From SB11 sp965249955 (GTDB taxonomy: Bacteria > Bacteroidota > Bacteroidia > UBA8524): DNA of 64,000 nucleotides. This document shows positions 7,285 through 17,161 of the stretch, piece after piece; position 1 is the first letter of the stretch; each line of letters starts with the position of its first letter. The notes under the pieces are model-generated. The model was not told where the DNA came from and made no database searches. It worked only from the letters and a program-made list of their open reading frames with translations. The stretch covers positions 310,001 through 374,000 of the forward strand of contig OZ252261.1 in the NCBI GenBank assembly GCA_965249955.1. Direction: 5' to 3'. A program made the position numbers and the translations under genes.

Positions 7285-8367
7285 CTATTTTCTACCCAAT
7301 GCCTTTAAACTTTTTACGTGAGACAAAAAAGCATCCCATAGTGTAGGCATCACTGTGTAGGTATATCCAAACTCTTCGGCTGTTTTTTGCACAATGGGTG
7401 CAATTTTTGGATAATGTACGTGGCAGGTATTAGGAAAAAAGTGATGTTCTATCTGAAAATTAAGTCCACCCACATACCAACTTAGTAAGCGGTTGTGTTG
7501 TGCAAAATTAGCTGTAGTGTTTAGCTCGTGCACCATCCAATCGCTTTCTATTGCTCCCGCTTCATTTGGCAGAGGTTGCTCTAACCCTTCTACCACGTGT
7601 GCCATTTGAAAAACAACACTCATTATAATACCTGCAGTTAGTTGCAGTAGTATAAAGCCCAATATCACCTGCCCTACTGTAAAATCAGTAAGCAGCAAGG
7701 GCAAACCAATTGTAGCAAACAAGTATATCACCTTTGTTGCCATAAGTTTAAAAATCTCTGTGCTAAGTTTTACTTGTTGCTCTTTAGTTATTCCCGCTTT
7801 GTCATATTTTAACAATTGAAAAACATCAGTTAACAACCTAAAAATAGTCATCAAACCATAAAACAAAAAGGCATATATGTACTGAAACCTGTGGTATTTT
7901 TTTATAGGTGCATGGTATGAAAGGCGAATTACAGCTTTGGTTTCAATATCTTGGTCAAACTCATAAATATTGGTAAAAGTATGGTGCAAAATATTATGCT
8001 GTATTTTCCAATTAAGGGTGTTACTGCCCATTAAATACATGGTTGAGGCAAACAAGCTGTTTACCCATCGTTTGCTAGAGTATGCACCGTGTGCTGCATC
8101 GTGCATTACCGACATACCTAAACCGGCTTCGCCAATACCCATAAGTATTACCAACATAAGTGCCGGCCAAATACCCATTGGTACTGCCAAAATAAGTATA
8201 AAGGGAATTATATACATACTAAGTATAACCGCTGTTTTGGTATACATACGGCTATTCCCTTTGTTAGATATACCGTGTTCTTTAAAATATGCGTTAACGT
8301 TTTTTCTTACAGCCGCACCAAATTGTTTTTGGTTGGCATCATCAGATGTAAATTTTACACTTTTCAT
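7285..8367 (-). CDS. Membrane fatty acid (acyl-CoA/acyl-lipid) desaturase
   Basis: This 360-residue di-iron desaturase inserts a double bond into membrane fatty acyl chains using O2. The three histidine boxes are present: HDAAH at 89-93, HNILHH at 124-129 and QIEHH near 306-310. Hydrophobic pairs lie at about 45-85 and 205-250. The QxxHH third box places it in the linoleoyl-CoA/front-end desaturase group. The exact double-bond position cannot be read from sequence. It sits directly downstream of the oxygen regulator on the same strand with a 105-base gap. The divergent GNAT gene starts 77 bases from its start codon. Confidence 0.92.
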   Translation of the reverse strand: MKSVKFTSDDANQKQFGAAVRKNVNAYFKEHGISNKGNSRMYTKTAVILSMYIIPFILILAVPMGIWPALMLVILMGIGEAGLGMSVMHDAAHGAYSSKRWVNSLFASTMYLMGSNTLNWKIQHNILHHTFTNIYEFDQDIETKAVIRLSYHAPIKKYHRFQYIYAFLFYGLMTIFRLLTDVFQLLKYDKAGITKEQQVKLSTEIFKLMATKVIYLFATIGLPLLLTDFTVGQVILGFILLQLTAGIIMSVVFQMAHVVEGLEQPLPNEAGAIESDWMVHELNTTANFAQHNRLLSWYVGGLNFQIEHHFFPNTCHVHYPKIAPIVQKTAEEFGYTYTVMPTLWDAFLSHVKSLKALGRK

Positions 8368-8444
8368 TTAAGAGAGTATTGAATACAAAAGAACATAAGT
8401 TTTTAAGTAAAGTTTATGATTTTGCATATTTTTAAACGTGATTT

Positions 8445-8915
8445 ATGTCAATATTATTAAGAAAAGGGCATTTAGAAGACCTTGAGCAACTTTTAATTTT
8501 GTTTACAGAAACGATACAACACACTTGTAAACAAGACTATACAGAAAAACAAATTGAAGTTTGGACAGCATCAACAAAGAATACTGAACGGTGGATAACT
8601 AGATTGACCCAACAATTTTTTTTAGTGGCTGAAACTGACGGCATTATCACAGGTTTTAGCTCGCTAGAGAATAACAACTATGTTGATGTGATGTATGTGC
8701 ACAAAAACTATCAAGGAAAAAAAATTGCACACACGCTTTTACACGCCATTGAAAATAAGGCAAGGCAACTAGGTGCAGTGCAACTAATTACTGATGCAAG
8801 CATTACAGCAAAACCATTTTTTGCCAAACAAGGCTTTGAGATTGAAAAAGAAAACAAGCTAAGTATTAACGGTGTGGCTATATCAAACTTTAGAATGATG
8901 AAACCTTTGGTTTAA
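8445..8915 (+). CDS. GNAT family N-acetyltransferase
   Basis: This 156-residue protein has the GNAT fold order: an N-terminal segment SILLRKGHLEDLEQLL, a central VDVMYVHKNYQGKKIAHTLL (acetyl-CoA binding Q/R-x-x-G-x-G/A loop as QGKKIA, residues about 90-95), and the terminal strand PFFAKQGFEIEKEN. It transfers an acetyl group from acetyl-CoA. The substrate (small molecule or protein) is unknown. The gene is transcribed alone, divergent from the desaturase. The ATG at 8445 overlaps a sequence resembling an Fnr half-site pair, which may be chance. Confidence 0.88.
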   Translation: MSILLRKGHLEDLEQLLILFTETIQHTCKQDYTEKQIEVWTASTKNTERWITRLTQQFFLVAETDGIITGFSSLENNNYVDVMYVHKNYQGKKIAHTLLHAIENKARQLGAVQLITDASITAKPFFAKQGFEIEKENKLSINGVAISNFRMMKPLV

Positions 8916-9012
8916 AACCTATTTGTATTTTACCTGTTAGATTTAGCAAACTGTTAAAAATATTTTCAAAAGCAATAATGCAGTAAGTTTGTAATACCAT
9001 TTATAGCCTGCC

Positions 9013-10560
9013 ATGAAACCACGCCAAATATTTATTCTACTTTCGGTAGTAATAACAATCTTAATTACTGCACTTTATTTTGTTTGGCCACCTGTATTAT
9101 GGGCATGGCTGGTATTTGCACCACTTATTATTTTAGGGTACTACGATATTCTTCAGCAAAAGCATACTCTAAAACGCAACTTCCCTGTTTTAGGTAATTT
9201 TAGGTATATGCTTGAGGCTATCAGGCCTGAAATAATGCAGTATTTTGTTGAAACAGATACACAAGGTCGCCCCATAAACCGCATTTTTCGCTCATTAGTA
9301 TACCAAAGAGCAAAAAAAGTTAACGATACCACCCCATTTGGTACTCAAATGGATGTATACAGCACAGGGTACGAGTGGCTAAACCACTCGATATACGCCC
9401 GTAGTGCACACGAGTTAAACACAAACCCTCGTGAAATAATTGGAGGGCCAAAATGCACACAACCCTACAATGCCAGTGTACTAAACATCTCAGCTATGAG
9501 CTTTGGTTCACTCAGTCAAAACGCTGTATTGGCTATGAATAAAGGAGCTAAAATTGGGAATTTTGCTCAAAATACGGGCGAAGGTGGTATTAGTGCCTAT
9601 CATTTAGAGCACGGTGGAGATTTGATTTGGCAAATAGGTACAGGCTATTTTGGCTGCAGAACCAAAGATGGAGAGTTTAGTCCCGACGAATATCAGAAAA
9701 ATGCTAGTCGCCCTAGCGTAAAAATGATTGAACTTAAACTTTCGCAAGGTGCAAAACCGGGGCATGGCGGCATATTACCCGCTGCAAAAAACAGCGAAGA
9801 AATTGCGGCTATACGTGGTGTGCATCCACATACTGATGTTTTATCACCTCCCGGGCATTCAGCCTTTAGAAGTGCCGAAGAGTTGATGTATTTTATACAA
9901 CGTTTACGTGAATTATCGGACGGAAAACCTGTTGGTTTTAAACTGTGTGTAGGTGTAAAACAAGAGTTTATTGATATATGCCACGCTATGATAAAAACGG
10001 GTATTGAGCCTGATTTTATTACTGTTGATGGTGGTGAGGGTGGCACCGGTGCCGCTCCGGTTGAGTTTTCAAACTCGATAGGAATGCCTATGCGTGATGG
10101 TTTAGCTTTTGTTTACGATACTTTAACAGGTTTTGACCTTAAAAAACATATAAAACTAATAGCATCGGGCAAAATAATATCGGCCTTCCACATGATACGC
10201 GCGTATGCCTTGGGTGCTGATTTGTGCAATAGCGCACGCGCCATGATGTTGGCTGTAGGCTGCATTCAAGCCCTAAAGTGTAATACCAATACTTGCCCTG
10301 TGGGTGTAGCTACACAAGATAAGAGCCTTATGAAAGGATTAAATGTGCCCGATAAGGCACAGCGAGTAGCTAATTTTCATGAGCAAACTGTAAAAAGTTT
10401 TGTTGAAATGATAGCCGCTTCAGGATTAAGCCACCCTGATGATATTAACCGCTCACACATCAACCGCAGGGTAAGCTCACAAAAAGTGGCTACATACAGC
10501 CAACTTTACCCTGAAGTAGCGGTAGGACAATATTTATCTTCTATCCAAAACCTTAACTAA
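9013..10560 (+). CDS. Membrane-anchored glutamate synthase-like FMN protein
   Basis: This 515-residue protein belongs to the FMN-binding glutamate synthase family. Two N-terminal membrane helices (about 5-24 and 26-44) precede a TIM-barrel domain with GEGGISAYHLEHGGD, VDGGEGGTGAAPVEF and a [3Fe-4S] cluster motif C-x5-C-x4-C in GCIQALKCNTNTCPVG. It lacks the glutaminase and C-terminal helix domains of GltB, so it is not a full glutamate synthase. The electron partner is unknown. A TAAGTTTG -7-like element lies at 8984-8991. It is a single gene, convergent with the next one 6 bases away. Confidence 0.9.
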   Translation: MKPRQIFILLSVVITILITALYFVWPPVLWAWLVFAPLIILGYYDILQQKHTLKRNFPVLGNFRYMLEAIRPEIMQYFVETDTQGRPINRIFRSLVYQRAKKVNDTTPFGTQMDVYSTGYEWLNHSIYARSAHELNTNPREIIGGPKCTQPYNASVLNISAMSFGSLSQNAVLAMNKGAKIGNFAQNTGEGGISAYHLEHGGDLIWQIGTGYFGCRTKDGEFSPDEYQKNASRPSVKMIELKLSQGAKPGHGGILPAAKNSEEIAAIRGVHPHTDVLSPPGHSAFRSAEELMYFIQRLRELSDGKPVGFKLCVGVKQEFIDICHAMIKTGIEPDFITVDGGEGGTGAAPVEFSNSIGMPMRDGLAFVYDTLTGFDLKKHIKLIASGKIISAFHMIRAYALGADLCNSARAMMLAVGCIQALKCNTNTCPVGVATQDKSLMKGLNVPDKAQRVANFHEQTVKSFVEMIAASGLSHPDDINRSHINRRVSSQKVATYSQLYPEVAVGQYLSSIQNLN

Positions 10561-10566
10561 TACGTT

Positions 10567-11598
10567 TTACTCAAACTCCCACCAAGTACTATTGGGTAGG
10601 CTTTGATTTAGTACTACAGGCTCTCCAATTTGTGGGGTGGTTATTTGTGCTCTACAGGTTTCTTTGGCTGCTATTAACCTTTTAATAGGTTCATTCCATG
10701 GGTGAAGCGCTAGTGTAAACTTTGCCCAATGTACAGGCATTAGCACCTTTGTTCCCAAATCGTTTGCTGCTTGCAAAGTTTGTTCGGGCAGCATGTGTAT
10801 GTACGGCCAGTTTTTACCGTATTGCCCGTTTTCTAAAAGAGCTACATCAAAACCGCCAAATTTATCCCCTATAATCTTAAAATGACTATCGTAGCCTGAA
10901 TCTCCGCCCAAATACAAAGTATATCCGTGTAGGTTTAATACAAATGAACTCCATAAGGTTTGTGCCCTTTTGAATGAACGACCTGAGAAATGCCTTGCAG
11001 GCGTGGCTGTTAAGGTTATATCATTAGCAAAAAAACCTTCTTGCCACCAATCCAACTCAGTAATTTTTGCAGCAGGTATACCCCAGTACTCAAGGTGCGA
11101 GGCTACCCCAAGCGAGGTACAAATTTGTTTCACCTTTGGTGCAAGCGCTGTTACTGTTTTGTAATCCAAATGGTCGTAGTGGTCGTGCGTTAGCAGCAAA
11201 ACATCAATAGTATCAAAATCGTCAACACCATAATTGTCAGCCCCATCAAATGCTTTAGCAAAAAATGAAAAAGGCGAGGCGCTGCCACTAAAAACAGGGT
11301 CGACCAATATGGATACACCTTGCGATTTTATAAGGTATGATGAATGCCCAAACCAAACTATTGTTGGCTTATCGGCTTCTAAAGTTTTTAAATTAGTGGT
11401 AACAAAAGGTATGGCTTTTGGTGGTGCTGTATCTTTTGGGCGTTTGCTATACTCACGCATCATTTTCACCATTGTAGCGTCTTTAAGAGTTACTTCGGTT
11501 GGAGATTGGTTGGAGAAAGCACCGTTTTTATAGTTGGCTGATTGTTGGGTTTCTTCCAACCTTTTACCGCTGGGGTTTTTGCCAAGTGTTTTTAACAT
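10567..11598 (-). CDS. Metallo-beta-lactamase fold hydrolase (UlaG/NAPE-PLD-like)
   Basis: This 343-residue protein has the zinc motif THDHYDHLD (about 135-143), an upstream WFGHSSYLI strand and the later metal ligand segments ATPARHFSGR, LGGDSGYD and PVHWAKF. This order is typical of the UlaG/NAPE-phospholipase D-like branch that hydrolyses phosphodiester or lactone bonds. The substrate is unknown. The ATG at 11598 (MLKTLGKNPSGKR) is preferred to an upstream in-frame ATG at 11622, because the extra residues MCTLFFNT do not match the family. No clear signal peptide. It ends 6 bases from the convergent FMN protein gene. Confidence 0.88.
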   Translation of the reverse strand: MLKTLGKNPSGKRLEETQQSANYKNGAFSNQSPTEVTLKDATMVKMMREYSKRPKDTAPPKAIPFVTTNLKTLEADKPTIVWFGHSSYLIKSQGVSILVDPVFSGSASPFSFFAKAFDGADNYGVDDFDTIDVLLLTHDHYDHLDYKTVTALAPKVKQICTSLGVASHLEYWGIPAAKITELDWWQEGFFANDITLTATPARHFSGRSFKRAQTLWSSFVLNLHGYTLYLGGDSGYDSHFKIIGDKFGGFDVALLENGQYGKNWPYIHMLPEQTLQAANDLGTKVLMPVHWAKFTLALHPWNEPIKRLIAAKETCRAQITTPQIGEPVVLNQSLPNSTWWEFE

Positions 11599-11756
11599 GG
11601 TATTAAAAAATAAAGTACACAAAGTTGTATGTATACGGCACTTTTACATTGGCATTTTAGAGTAACACCTCAATAATATCTATAAACAAACTTTAGTGTG
11701 TTTTTGGGTTTTGTATAATAAATGACCACTAATCGACAAAACGATGCTTGTATAGA

Positions 11757-11787
11757 TTGTATATGAACTTATTACTAAGTAGATTTG
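11757..11787 (+). promoter_or_regulatory. Promoter of the T9SS protein gene at 11812
   Basis: TTG (11757-11759), 20 bases, then TAGATTTG (11780-11787) match the Bacteroidota -33/-7 pair. They end 24 bases before the ATG at 11812. The element overlaps the first in-frame TTG (11785), which argues against a start there. Confidence 0.6.
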
Positions 11788-11811
11788 ATAAACTCAACTT
11801 ATCAAGTACTT

Positions 11812-14253
11812 ATGAAAAAAACTATACTTTTAAAATATAAGTTGGCTCTGATGTTCTCATTTATTGTATCAATTGCTATTGCCCAAACACAATGCGGTGT
11901 TGATACGGTAAACTATACCTATTTTAAAACCACACAGTTTAGAGGGGTATCGTTAAATGCTTCATCAAGCGGCAACTCTTTTGCACAATGGTTTCCTGCA
12001 CCACAAGCTATTACAATAGAAGGTTTTGATTTTTATGCTTGGCAAAGTGAAGGTACTAATGCTGTAGTATCATTAACATGTAATATTTATAGGTCGGGTG
12101 CAGATTCTTTGCCTATAGGTGCTCCCTTAAGGTCTGTAACAATAAATGTTGATTCAACTTTTGGTGGAGGCCAACTTAGCACATTAATAAAACGTGCAGT
12201 GTTTAGCTCGGCAATAACAATATCAACGCCTTATGTGCTAACAGTTGAAAACTCAACAGCTACCAACGTTTCGGTATTAGCCAATGATTATGCTGCAACG
12301 GCTCCCAATGGGCGCAGCGAATGGCTTAGTTCGGTAAGAATAGGTGCAAACTACCTGCGTTCGTATGTTATTAATGTTGGCGGGATTCCTTTTAACGCCG
12401 ATTTCATCTTTCGTCCTTATGTAAAATATACTCTAACGTCTGATTTTAGTTTTGTAGGCTGTAACTCAGTAGGAAACACTATCAATTTCACAAATAAATC
12501 ATCTGATATTATAAACAGTCCCTTTTACAACAGGTATGCTTTTTACAACATAACTCAGTTTTGTTTTTTGTGGGATTATGGAGATACCTCAGGTCAAAGC
12601 TATACCATTAACGGCAGCCACAAATACAACTACAAAGTAGACCATGATGTTAGCCTAAAAGACACTTTATACGGATGGTTTGTAGGCTGTAGCGATAAAA
12701 AAACCAAAACAGTTTTTGCTACCCCCGATAAACCTACTGCCCATAATACAGGGCCTGTTTGTAGCGGCGACAGTATACGTTTGTATGTAGATACGGTACA
12801 AGGCACAACCTATGTTTGGGGAGGACCAAAAGGTTTTACTACTAACTTAATAGACACCACTTTTATTAATAGTGATACTGCGCTAAACGGCACTTACGGA
12901 GTTGTAGCTCTAAAAAATGGCTGCCCCTCGCCTGCCGGTGTTACTCAGCTATTAATAAACCAAACACCACAAACACCAATAGCTAGCAACAATGGTTCAA
13001 AATGTGTTGGCGATACGTCTGTTTTCACAGCCAATTCAGGCTCTGCACCAATAAATTATTTTTGGAGTGGCCCTAATGGCTTTATGGATCAATCAAAAAC
13101 CTTTTCATTTAATGGTGTAGATACTACCCTTAGGGGAAAGTATATAGTGTATGTTGATGATGGTTTATGCAAATCATTAACTGATACTGTTGATTTGTAC
13201 GTTTATCCCCCTCCGCAACCTCCTATGGTTACAGCTGCTAAAACTACTGTATGCGAAAAAGACACTTTGTTTTTAATAGGCAATTCGGTGGCTGGGGCTG
13301 TGCTTAGTTGGCAAGGGCCAAAAGGCTTTAAATCATCAACTACCAACCCTGTGGTATTAAATGCAAATCAAGATAATGCGGGCACATACAAAGCTTTTGT
13401 AATAATTGGCAGTTGCTCATCAACAGCTGATTCTGTAACGGTGGGTGTAAACCCTACTCCCACTGCATCACTACAAACACCACCTACCAATACTTTTTGC
13501 AATGGTGATAGTGTTACCATTGATGCGCAAGCTATTACAGGGCTTTCATTCCAATGGCAAAAAGACAGCGCAGATATACCTAACGCAAAAGGAACTAACT
13601 ATACTGCAAAAGCAACAGGCAACTACCGTGTTGTAGCAGTAAACTCTTTTATGTGTGCCGATACTTCATCAAACATAAACATAACGGTTAAACCCTTACC
13701 TACTTTTACACAACACCCTATTACAAAATTGGTACGCAACGGTTGGGATGCAAATTTTACGGCATTCTCTCCTGAACTTGGTGTGAGCTACCAATGGCAA
13801 GAAGATAAAGGTAGCGGTTTTGCTAACCTTACTAATACTTTGCCATACGTAGGCGCTAATACAAGTAGCTTAACCATTATAGCTGCCGATGCTACTTTTA
13901 ATACCTACAAGTATCGTTGTTTGGCCACACTAGCCGGCTGTGAAACACTATCGAACGAGGGCGTATTAACTATAAATATTAGTGTAGGTGAATTGAGCAA
14001 AACCAATGTTTTAAATCTATACCCCAACCCTACAAGCAGTGTTTTAAATATTAATTTACAATTAGAGAAACCACAGCAAATTACTTACACTATTGTTGAT
14101 GCTTTGGGTAAACAATACACAAGCCCCACTAGCTTTATTGCCAACAATAATCAACAACATACTATAAGTATAACGCAACTGGCAAAAGGAATTTACTTTT
14201 TAAAACTAGAAGCAAACGGAGTTGAAAAAATAACCCGATTTGTGGTGGAGTAA
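11812..14253 (+). CDS. Secreted multi-Ig-like protein with T9SS type A sorting domain
   Basis: This 813-residue protein has a signal peptide (MKKTILLKYKLALMFSF...AIAQ, residues 1-25). An N-terminal beta-rich domain follows (about 30-210), then a short PKD-like stretch (FLWDYGDTSG). Four Ig-like repeats each open with a proline-rich linker and a cysteine (PVCSGDSI, SKCVGDTS, TTVCEKDT, NTFCNGDS). The C-terminal 75 residues (NLYPNPTSSVLNI ... GIYFLKLEANG) form a type A T9SS sorting domain. The protein should be exported and anchored or released at the cell surface. No enzyme motif is seen. The start at ATG 11812 is supported by the promoter just upstream. Confidence 0.9.
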   Translation: MKKTILLKYKLALMFSFIVSIAIAQTQCGVDTVNYTYFKTTQFRGVSLNASSSGNSFAQWFPAPQAITIEGFDFYAWQSEGTNAVVSLTCNIYRSGADSLPIGAPLRSVTINVDSTFGGGQLSTLIKRAVFSSAITISTPYVLTVENSTATNVSVLANDYAATAPNGRSEWLSSVRIGANYLRSYVINVGGIPFNADFIFRPYVKYTLTSDFSFVGCNSVGNTINFTNKSSDIINSPFYNRYAFYNITQFCFLWDYGDTSGQSYTINGSHKYNYKVDHDVSLKDTLYGWFVGCSDKKTKTVFATPDKPTAHNTGPVCSGDSIRLYVDTVQGTTYVWGGPKGFTTNLIDTTFINSDTALNGTYGVVALKNGCPSPAGVTQLLINQTPQTPIASNNGSKCVGDTSVFTANSGSAPINYFWSGPNGFMDQSKTFSFNGVDTTLRGKYIVYVDDGLCKSLTDTVDLYVYPPPQPPMVTAAKTTVCEKDTLFLIGNSVAGAVLSWQGPKGFKSSTTNPVVLNANQDNAGTYKAFVIIGSCSSTADSVTVGVNPTPTASLQTPPTNTFCNGDSVTIDAQAITGLSFQWQKDSADIPNAKGTNYTAKATGNYRVVAVNSFMCADTSSNINITVKPLPTFTQHPITKLVRNGWDANFTAFSPELGVSYQWQEDKGSGFANLTNTLPYVGANTSSLTIIAADATFNTYKYRCLATLAGCETLSNEGVLTINISVGELSKTNVLNLYPNPTSSVLNINLQLEKPQQITYTIVDALGKQYTSPTSFIANNNQQHTISITQLAKGIYFLKLEANGVEKITRFVVE

Positions 14254-14274
14254 TTCAAAATTTCGCTATAAATA

Positions 14275-14309
14275 AAAGACGCCCTTGCACTACGTGCAAG
14301 GGCGTCTTT
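14275..14309. terminator. Bidirectional terminator between two T9SS protein genes
   Basis: Arms AAAGACGCCCTTGCAC (14275-14290) and its complement (14294-14309) enclose a 3-base loop. The hairpin lies between convergent genes and can stop transcription from both sides. Confidence 0.85.
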
Positions 14310-14355
14310 GTTTGTAGGCATTGCCCCAAAGTTGCGGAAAGGCAAATAGTTGCCT

Positions 14356-15990
14356 CTATTCTTTTATTAGTTTTATTGTTTTGGTTCCGGCATCACTTTT
14401 CACCTCAACAATGTACAAACCAGCAGGTAATGTTTCCATGTGCAGGTAATATTGATTAAGGTTTACATTTTCGCCGGTAGTAACAACAACACCGGTTAAG
14501 CTTCTTAATGAAACTTTTGTATTAACCAAGTTTTTAACAACTACCAATGCCCCATCTTTTGTTGGGTTGGGTAATACGCTAACTTCACCGTGGTTAATAT
14601 CGTAAATGGCAGAACCTCCTACTTTAACCTTGTTACAATACTGGTTATCATTTTTCTCGATAAGGCTGCCATCATCGCCGTATGTATAGCTGGTAACAAC
14701 CAAACAAACATTGTATTCACCTTCTTTAGCATAAACGTGTGCAGGGCTTTGCACACCCGATTTAAAGCCATCACCAAAGTCCCATTTATACTCAGTAAAC
14801 TCATTAGTGCCTGATGAATTATTAATGAATTTTACAGCATTTGTAGGCGATTCCATTGGTTTAGTATTAAAGCCCGTAGAAGGTAAAGCCTTGTCTGGCT
14901 CAGGTACATCAATAATCATACAGATACGTTTGCAGCAAGTAGTATTACCTACTTTACGTATCACAGTTAAACACACTTCGTATGTACCACCACTAGCATA
15001 TAAATGATTAGGGTTTTGAAGATTGGAAGTCATTCCATCGCCAAACTCCCAGAACCACCCTACAGATGTACCCGGTCCCGTTGATGTTTCAAAGAAATTA
15101 ACAGGATTTACAGAACCATCAGCTTCAAACGAAGCTTCAAATTCATCACAGTTACACTCTTCTACCAACACTTGTATAATTATTTGGTACGAACAATCAC
15201 CACTAACAACTTCCATAGTATAGTCACCACTCATACTTGGGTCGGCATTAGGAATATTAACTGATCCTGAACCAATGTATACCCCCGAAGGATCGTACCA
15301 GTTGGTGGTTACACAAGGTTGCGCAGCACCTGCTAAATCAATATCACCCCCACAAGGCACAGCAAGGCCATATCCAAGTGGTTGTTCAATAACATGAACT
15401 CTTGATATACGTAGCTCATATTGCTGATTGTTAATAGGAGGGCTTTGCATAAATGGATAAATCCATAGCTGTTTAAAATCAGCCGTTGGGGTGTAATCAA
15501 CCACAATTTGTGTCCAAGCAGCATTGTTTACAAATGAATTATCAATTAACTCAGTTGTAACTGCTGGTAGTGTAGTTGATGCTGCATAGGCGGGTTGATT
15601 TAAACCATTAGTAGCTTCAATAAATAAGTTGCCTAAGTTTATAGCGTTAGAACTTTGTACCCAAAGGCAAATTCGATAGGTACGGTTTCTTCTAAAATTG
15701 AAGCAAGAGTAAACACCCTCTCCTCTTCCGCTGTACGACCACATCCAAATAGAATTTGAACCGCCTACACCATTTCCTAATTGAACCGTTGGAGTTCCGT
15801 GCGAATAGTACCAGTCGTTCATGGTAGTGAAACCGGGGTTAAGGTTTCCCGATTGAGTTGCTACCATATCCGGATTTAAAATACAATCGGGTGGATTGTC
15901 ACACTTTTGGGCTGACGAATAATTAAATGTACCTGCAAGTAGCATTATAGCCATGCAGAAAAGCAATTTGAAATAATTTTTAGATTTCAT
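14356..15990 (-). CDS. Secreted PKD-domain protein with T9SS type A sorting domain
   Basis: This 544-residue exported protein has a signal peptide (residues 1-27, ending NYSSAQ). An N-terminal carbohydrate-binding-like region (about 45-205) is rich in W, Y and G, as in WYYSHGTPTVQLGNG. Two PKD domains follow with GWFWEFGDGMTSNLQNPNH (about 311-330) and YKWDFGDGFKSGVQSPAH (about 400-420). The C-terminus (SVLPNPTKDG ... GLYIVEVKSD) is a type A T9SS sorting domain. No catalytic motif is visible, so an adhesive or glycan-binding role is inferred. It is convergent with the preceding T9SS gene and shares its terminator. Confidence 0.9.
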   Translation of the reverse strand: MKSKNYFKLLFCMAIMLLAGTFNYSSAQKCDNPPDCILNPDMVATQSGNLNPGFTTMNDWYYSHGTPTVQLGNGVGGSNSIWMWSYSGRGEGVYSCFNFRRNRTYRICLWVQSSNAINLGNLFIEATNGLNQPAYAASTTLPAVTTELIDNSFVNNAAWTQIVVDYTPTADFKQLWIYPFMQSPPINNQQYELRISRVHVIEQPLGYGLAVPCGGDIDLAGAAQPCVTTNWYDPSGVYIGSGSVNIPNADPSMSGDYTMEVVSGDCSYQIIIQVLVEECNCDEFEASFEADGSVNPVNFFETSTGPGTSVGWFWEFGDGMTSNLQNPNHLYASGGTYEVCLTVIRKVGNTTCCKRICMIIDVPEPDKALPSTGFNTKPMESPTNAVKFINNSSGTNEFTEYKWDFGDGFKSGVQSPAHVYAKEGEYNVCLVVTSYTYGDDGSLIEKNDNQYCNKVKVGGSAIYDINHGEVSVLPNPTKDGALVVVKNLVNTKVSLRSLTGVVVTTGENVNLNQYYLHMETLPAGLYIVEVKSDAGTKTIKLIKE

Positions 15991-16142
15991 AAGAATTATG
16001 ATTAATTGATAGAAAAAAATGCAATTGAATCTTTACTCAAACTCCGCAATGATTTGATAAAGATTAACTTATATCGAAGTTACCGTATTTAAATCATTTA
16101 AAAAAGCAAGCCCACCATTAATTAGCTGGTAGCACACAATAA

Positions 16143-16173
16143 AAAAGCCTTTGCACATAGTGCAAAAGCTTTT
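16143..16173 (-). terminator. Terminator of the RRM protein gene
   Basis: Arms AAAAGC-TTTGCAC (16143-16156) and GTGCAAA-GCTTTT (16160-16173) enclose ATA with one C/A mismatch. On the minus strand the stem is followed by six T, shortly after the stop at 16199. Confidence 0.8.
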
Positions 16174-16198
16174 GATGTTTCAAAGGGTTAATATGGTA

Positions 16199-16492
16199 TT
16201 AGTATCTTCCACCGCCACCGCGGTTAAATCCTCCGCCACCACCGTTGTTCGATTTTGGACGGGCTTTGTTTACAATAAGTGTACGATCTAAGAATTCTGT
16301 TTCGTGTAATTCTTCAATAGCACGGTCTACAGAAGAATCGTCTTCCATTTCAACAAAAGCAAAACCGCGTGAACGGCCTGTCTCCATGTCTTTTACTATT
16401 TTAACTGATGAAACTTCACCGTATGGTGAAAAAAGGTTGCTTAAATCCTGCTCACTGGCCTGATAGCTAAGGTTACCTACGTAAATTGTCAT
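16199..16492 (-). CDS. RNA-binding protein with RRM domain (cold-shock type)
   Basis: This 97-residue protein is a single RNA recognition motif with RNP2 IYVGNL (3-8) and RNP1 RGFAFVEM (about 43-50), followed by a glycine-rich tail (NNGGGGGFNRGGGGRY). Such proteins bind single-stranded RNA and are often cold-induced in Bacteroidota and cyanobacteria. The likely -7 element is TATATTTG on the minus strand (16593-16600). This would give a 5' leader of roughly 95 bases, long for this genome, so regulation within the leader is possible. It is monocistronic with its own terminator. Confidence 0.93.
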   Translation of the reverse strand: MTIYVGNLSYQASEQDLSNLFSPYGEVSSVKIVKDMETGRSRGFAFVEMEDDSSVDRAIEELHETEFLDRTLIVNKARPKSNNGGGGGFNRGGGGRY

Positions 16493-16734
16493 TTTTTTGG
16501 CTGTTAATTAACTTTAAAATTTTAGAAGAAGAGACAGCCTACTGAAAAAGTGAATTTTACAAACAGGTCGACTGTAACGCCAACTAAACATACAAATATA
16601 AACTTCGTTTTGTATTTTTTATTATTTTTTTACCATACCATAAAACTTTATGTAATTGTTTTCTAAAAAGTTAGGTAAATATTACCCTGTACTTTACAAA
16701 GATTAGTATGTTTGCGCCCATCTCATTTTCAGCT

Positions 16735-17142
16735 ATGCAAACGTTAACTGCCAACAAAATAGCCCTGCTACGCATTAGTATTGGGGTGCTTTTTATATGG
16801 TTTGGTGCTTTAAAATTTTTTCAAGGCGAAAGCCCTGCCGAAGATTTAGCCACAGAAACTATTTCTATGCTCACCTTTGGCGCAATTGCCCCTTGGGTAT
16901 CTATAAAAATTTTAGCAGCTGCCGAAGTTATTATAGGTGGTTTACTTGTTTTTAATGTATTGATAAAGCCCGCCATTATAATGGCCTTTGTTCATCTTTG
17001 TTTCACATTTTCTGCATTATTTGCTTTTCCTGCAATTTGTTTTTCGCATCCCCCCTTTTCGTTTTCACTTGTAGGGCAATACATTATGAAAAATATTGTG
17101 TTTTTAGCAGCGTTGTATTGTATTTATCCCACAAAAAAATAA
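16735..17142 (+). CDS. DoxX-like small integral membrane protein
   Basis: This 135-residue protein has four predicted membrane helices at about 8-26, 48-66, 73-92 and 105-128. The opening LRISIGVLFIWFGALKFF is the DoxX/DUF417-type first helix. Family members are loosely tied to redox or quinone-linked functions; no specific role is assigned. An in-frame ATG at 16708 overlaps a TATGTTTG -7 element (16707-16714), so the second ATG at 16735 (MQTLTANK) is the more likely start. The glycosyltransferase gene follows after 19 bases and may be co-transcribed. Confidence 0.75.
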   Translation: MQTLTANKIALLRISIGVLFIWFGALKFFQGESPAEDLATETISMLTFGAIAPWVSIKILAAAEVIIGGLLVFNVLIKPAIIMAFVHLCFTFSALFAFPAICFSHPPFSFSLVGQYIMKNIVFLAALYCIYPTKK

Positions 17143-17161
17143 AGTTACTTTTGCCCTGCAA

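Noticed and set aside
8439..8450. TGATTTATGTCA, an Fnr-like palindrome in the desaturase-GNAT gap
   Set aside because: It overlaps the GNAT start codon, lacks the flanking bases of the two strong sites and could arise by chance. It may still deserve a look because the desaturase uses O2.
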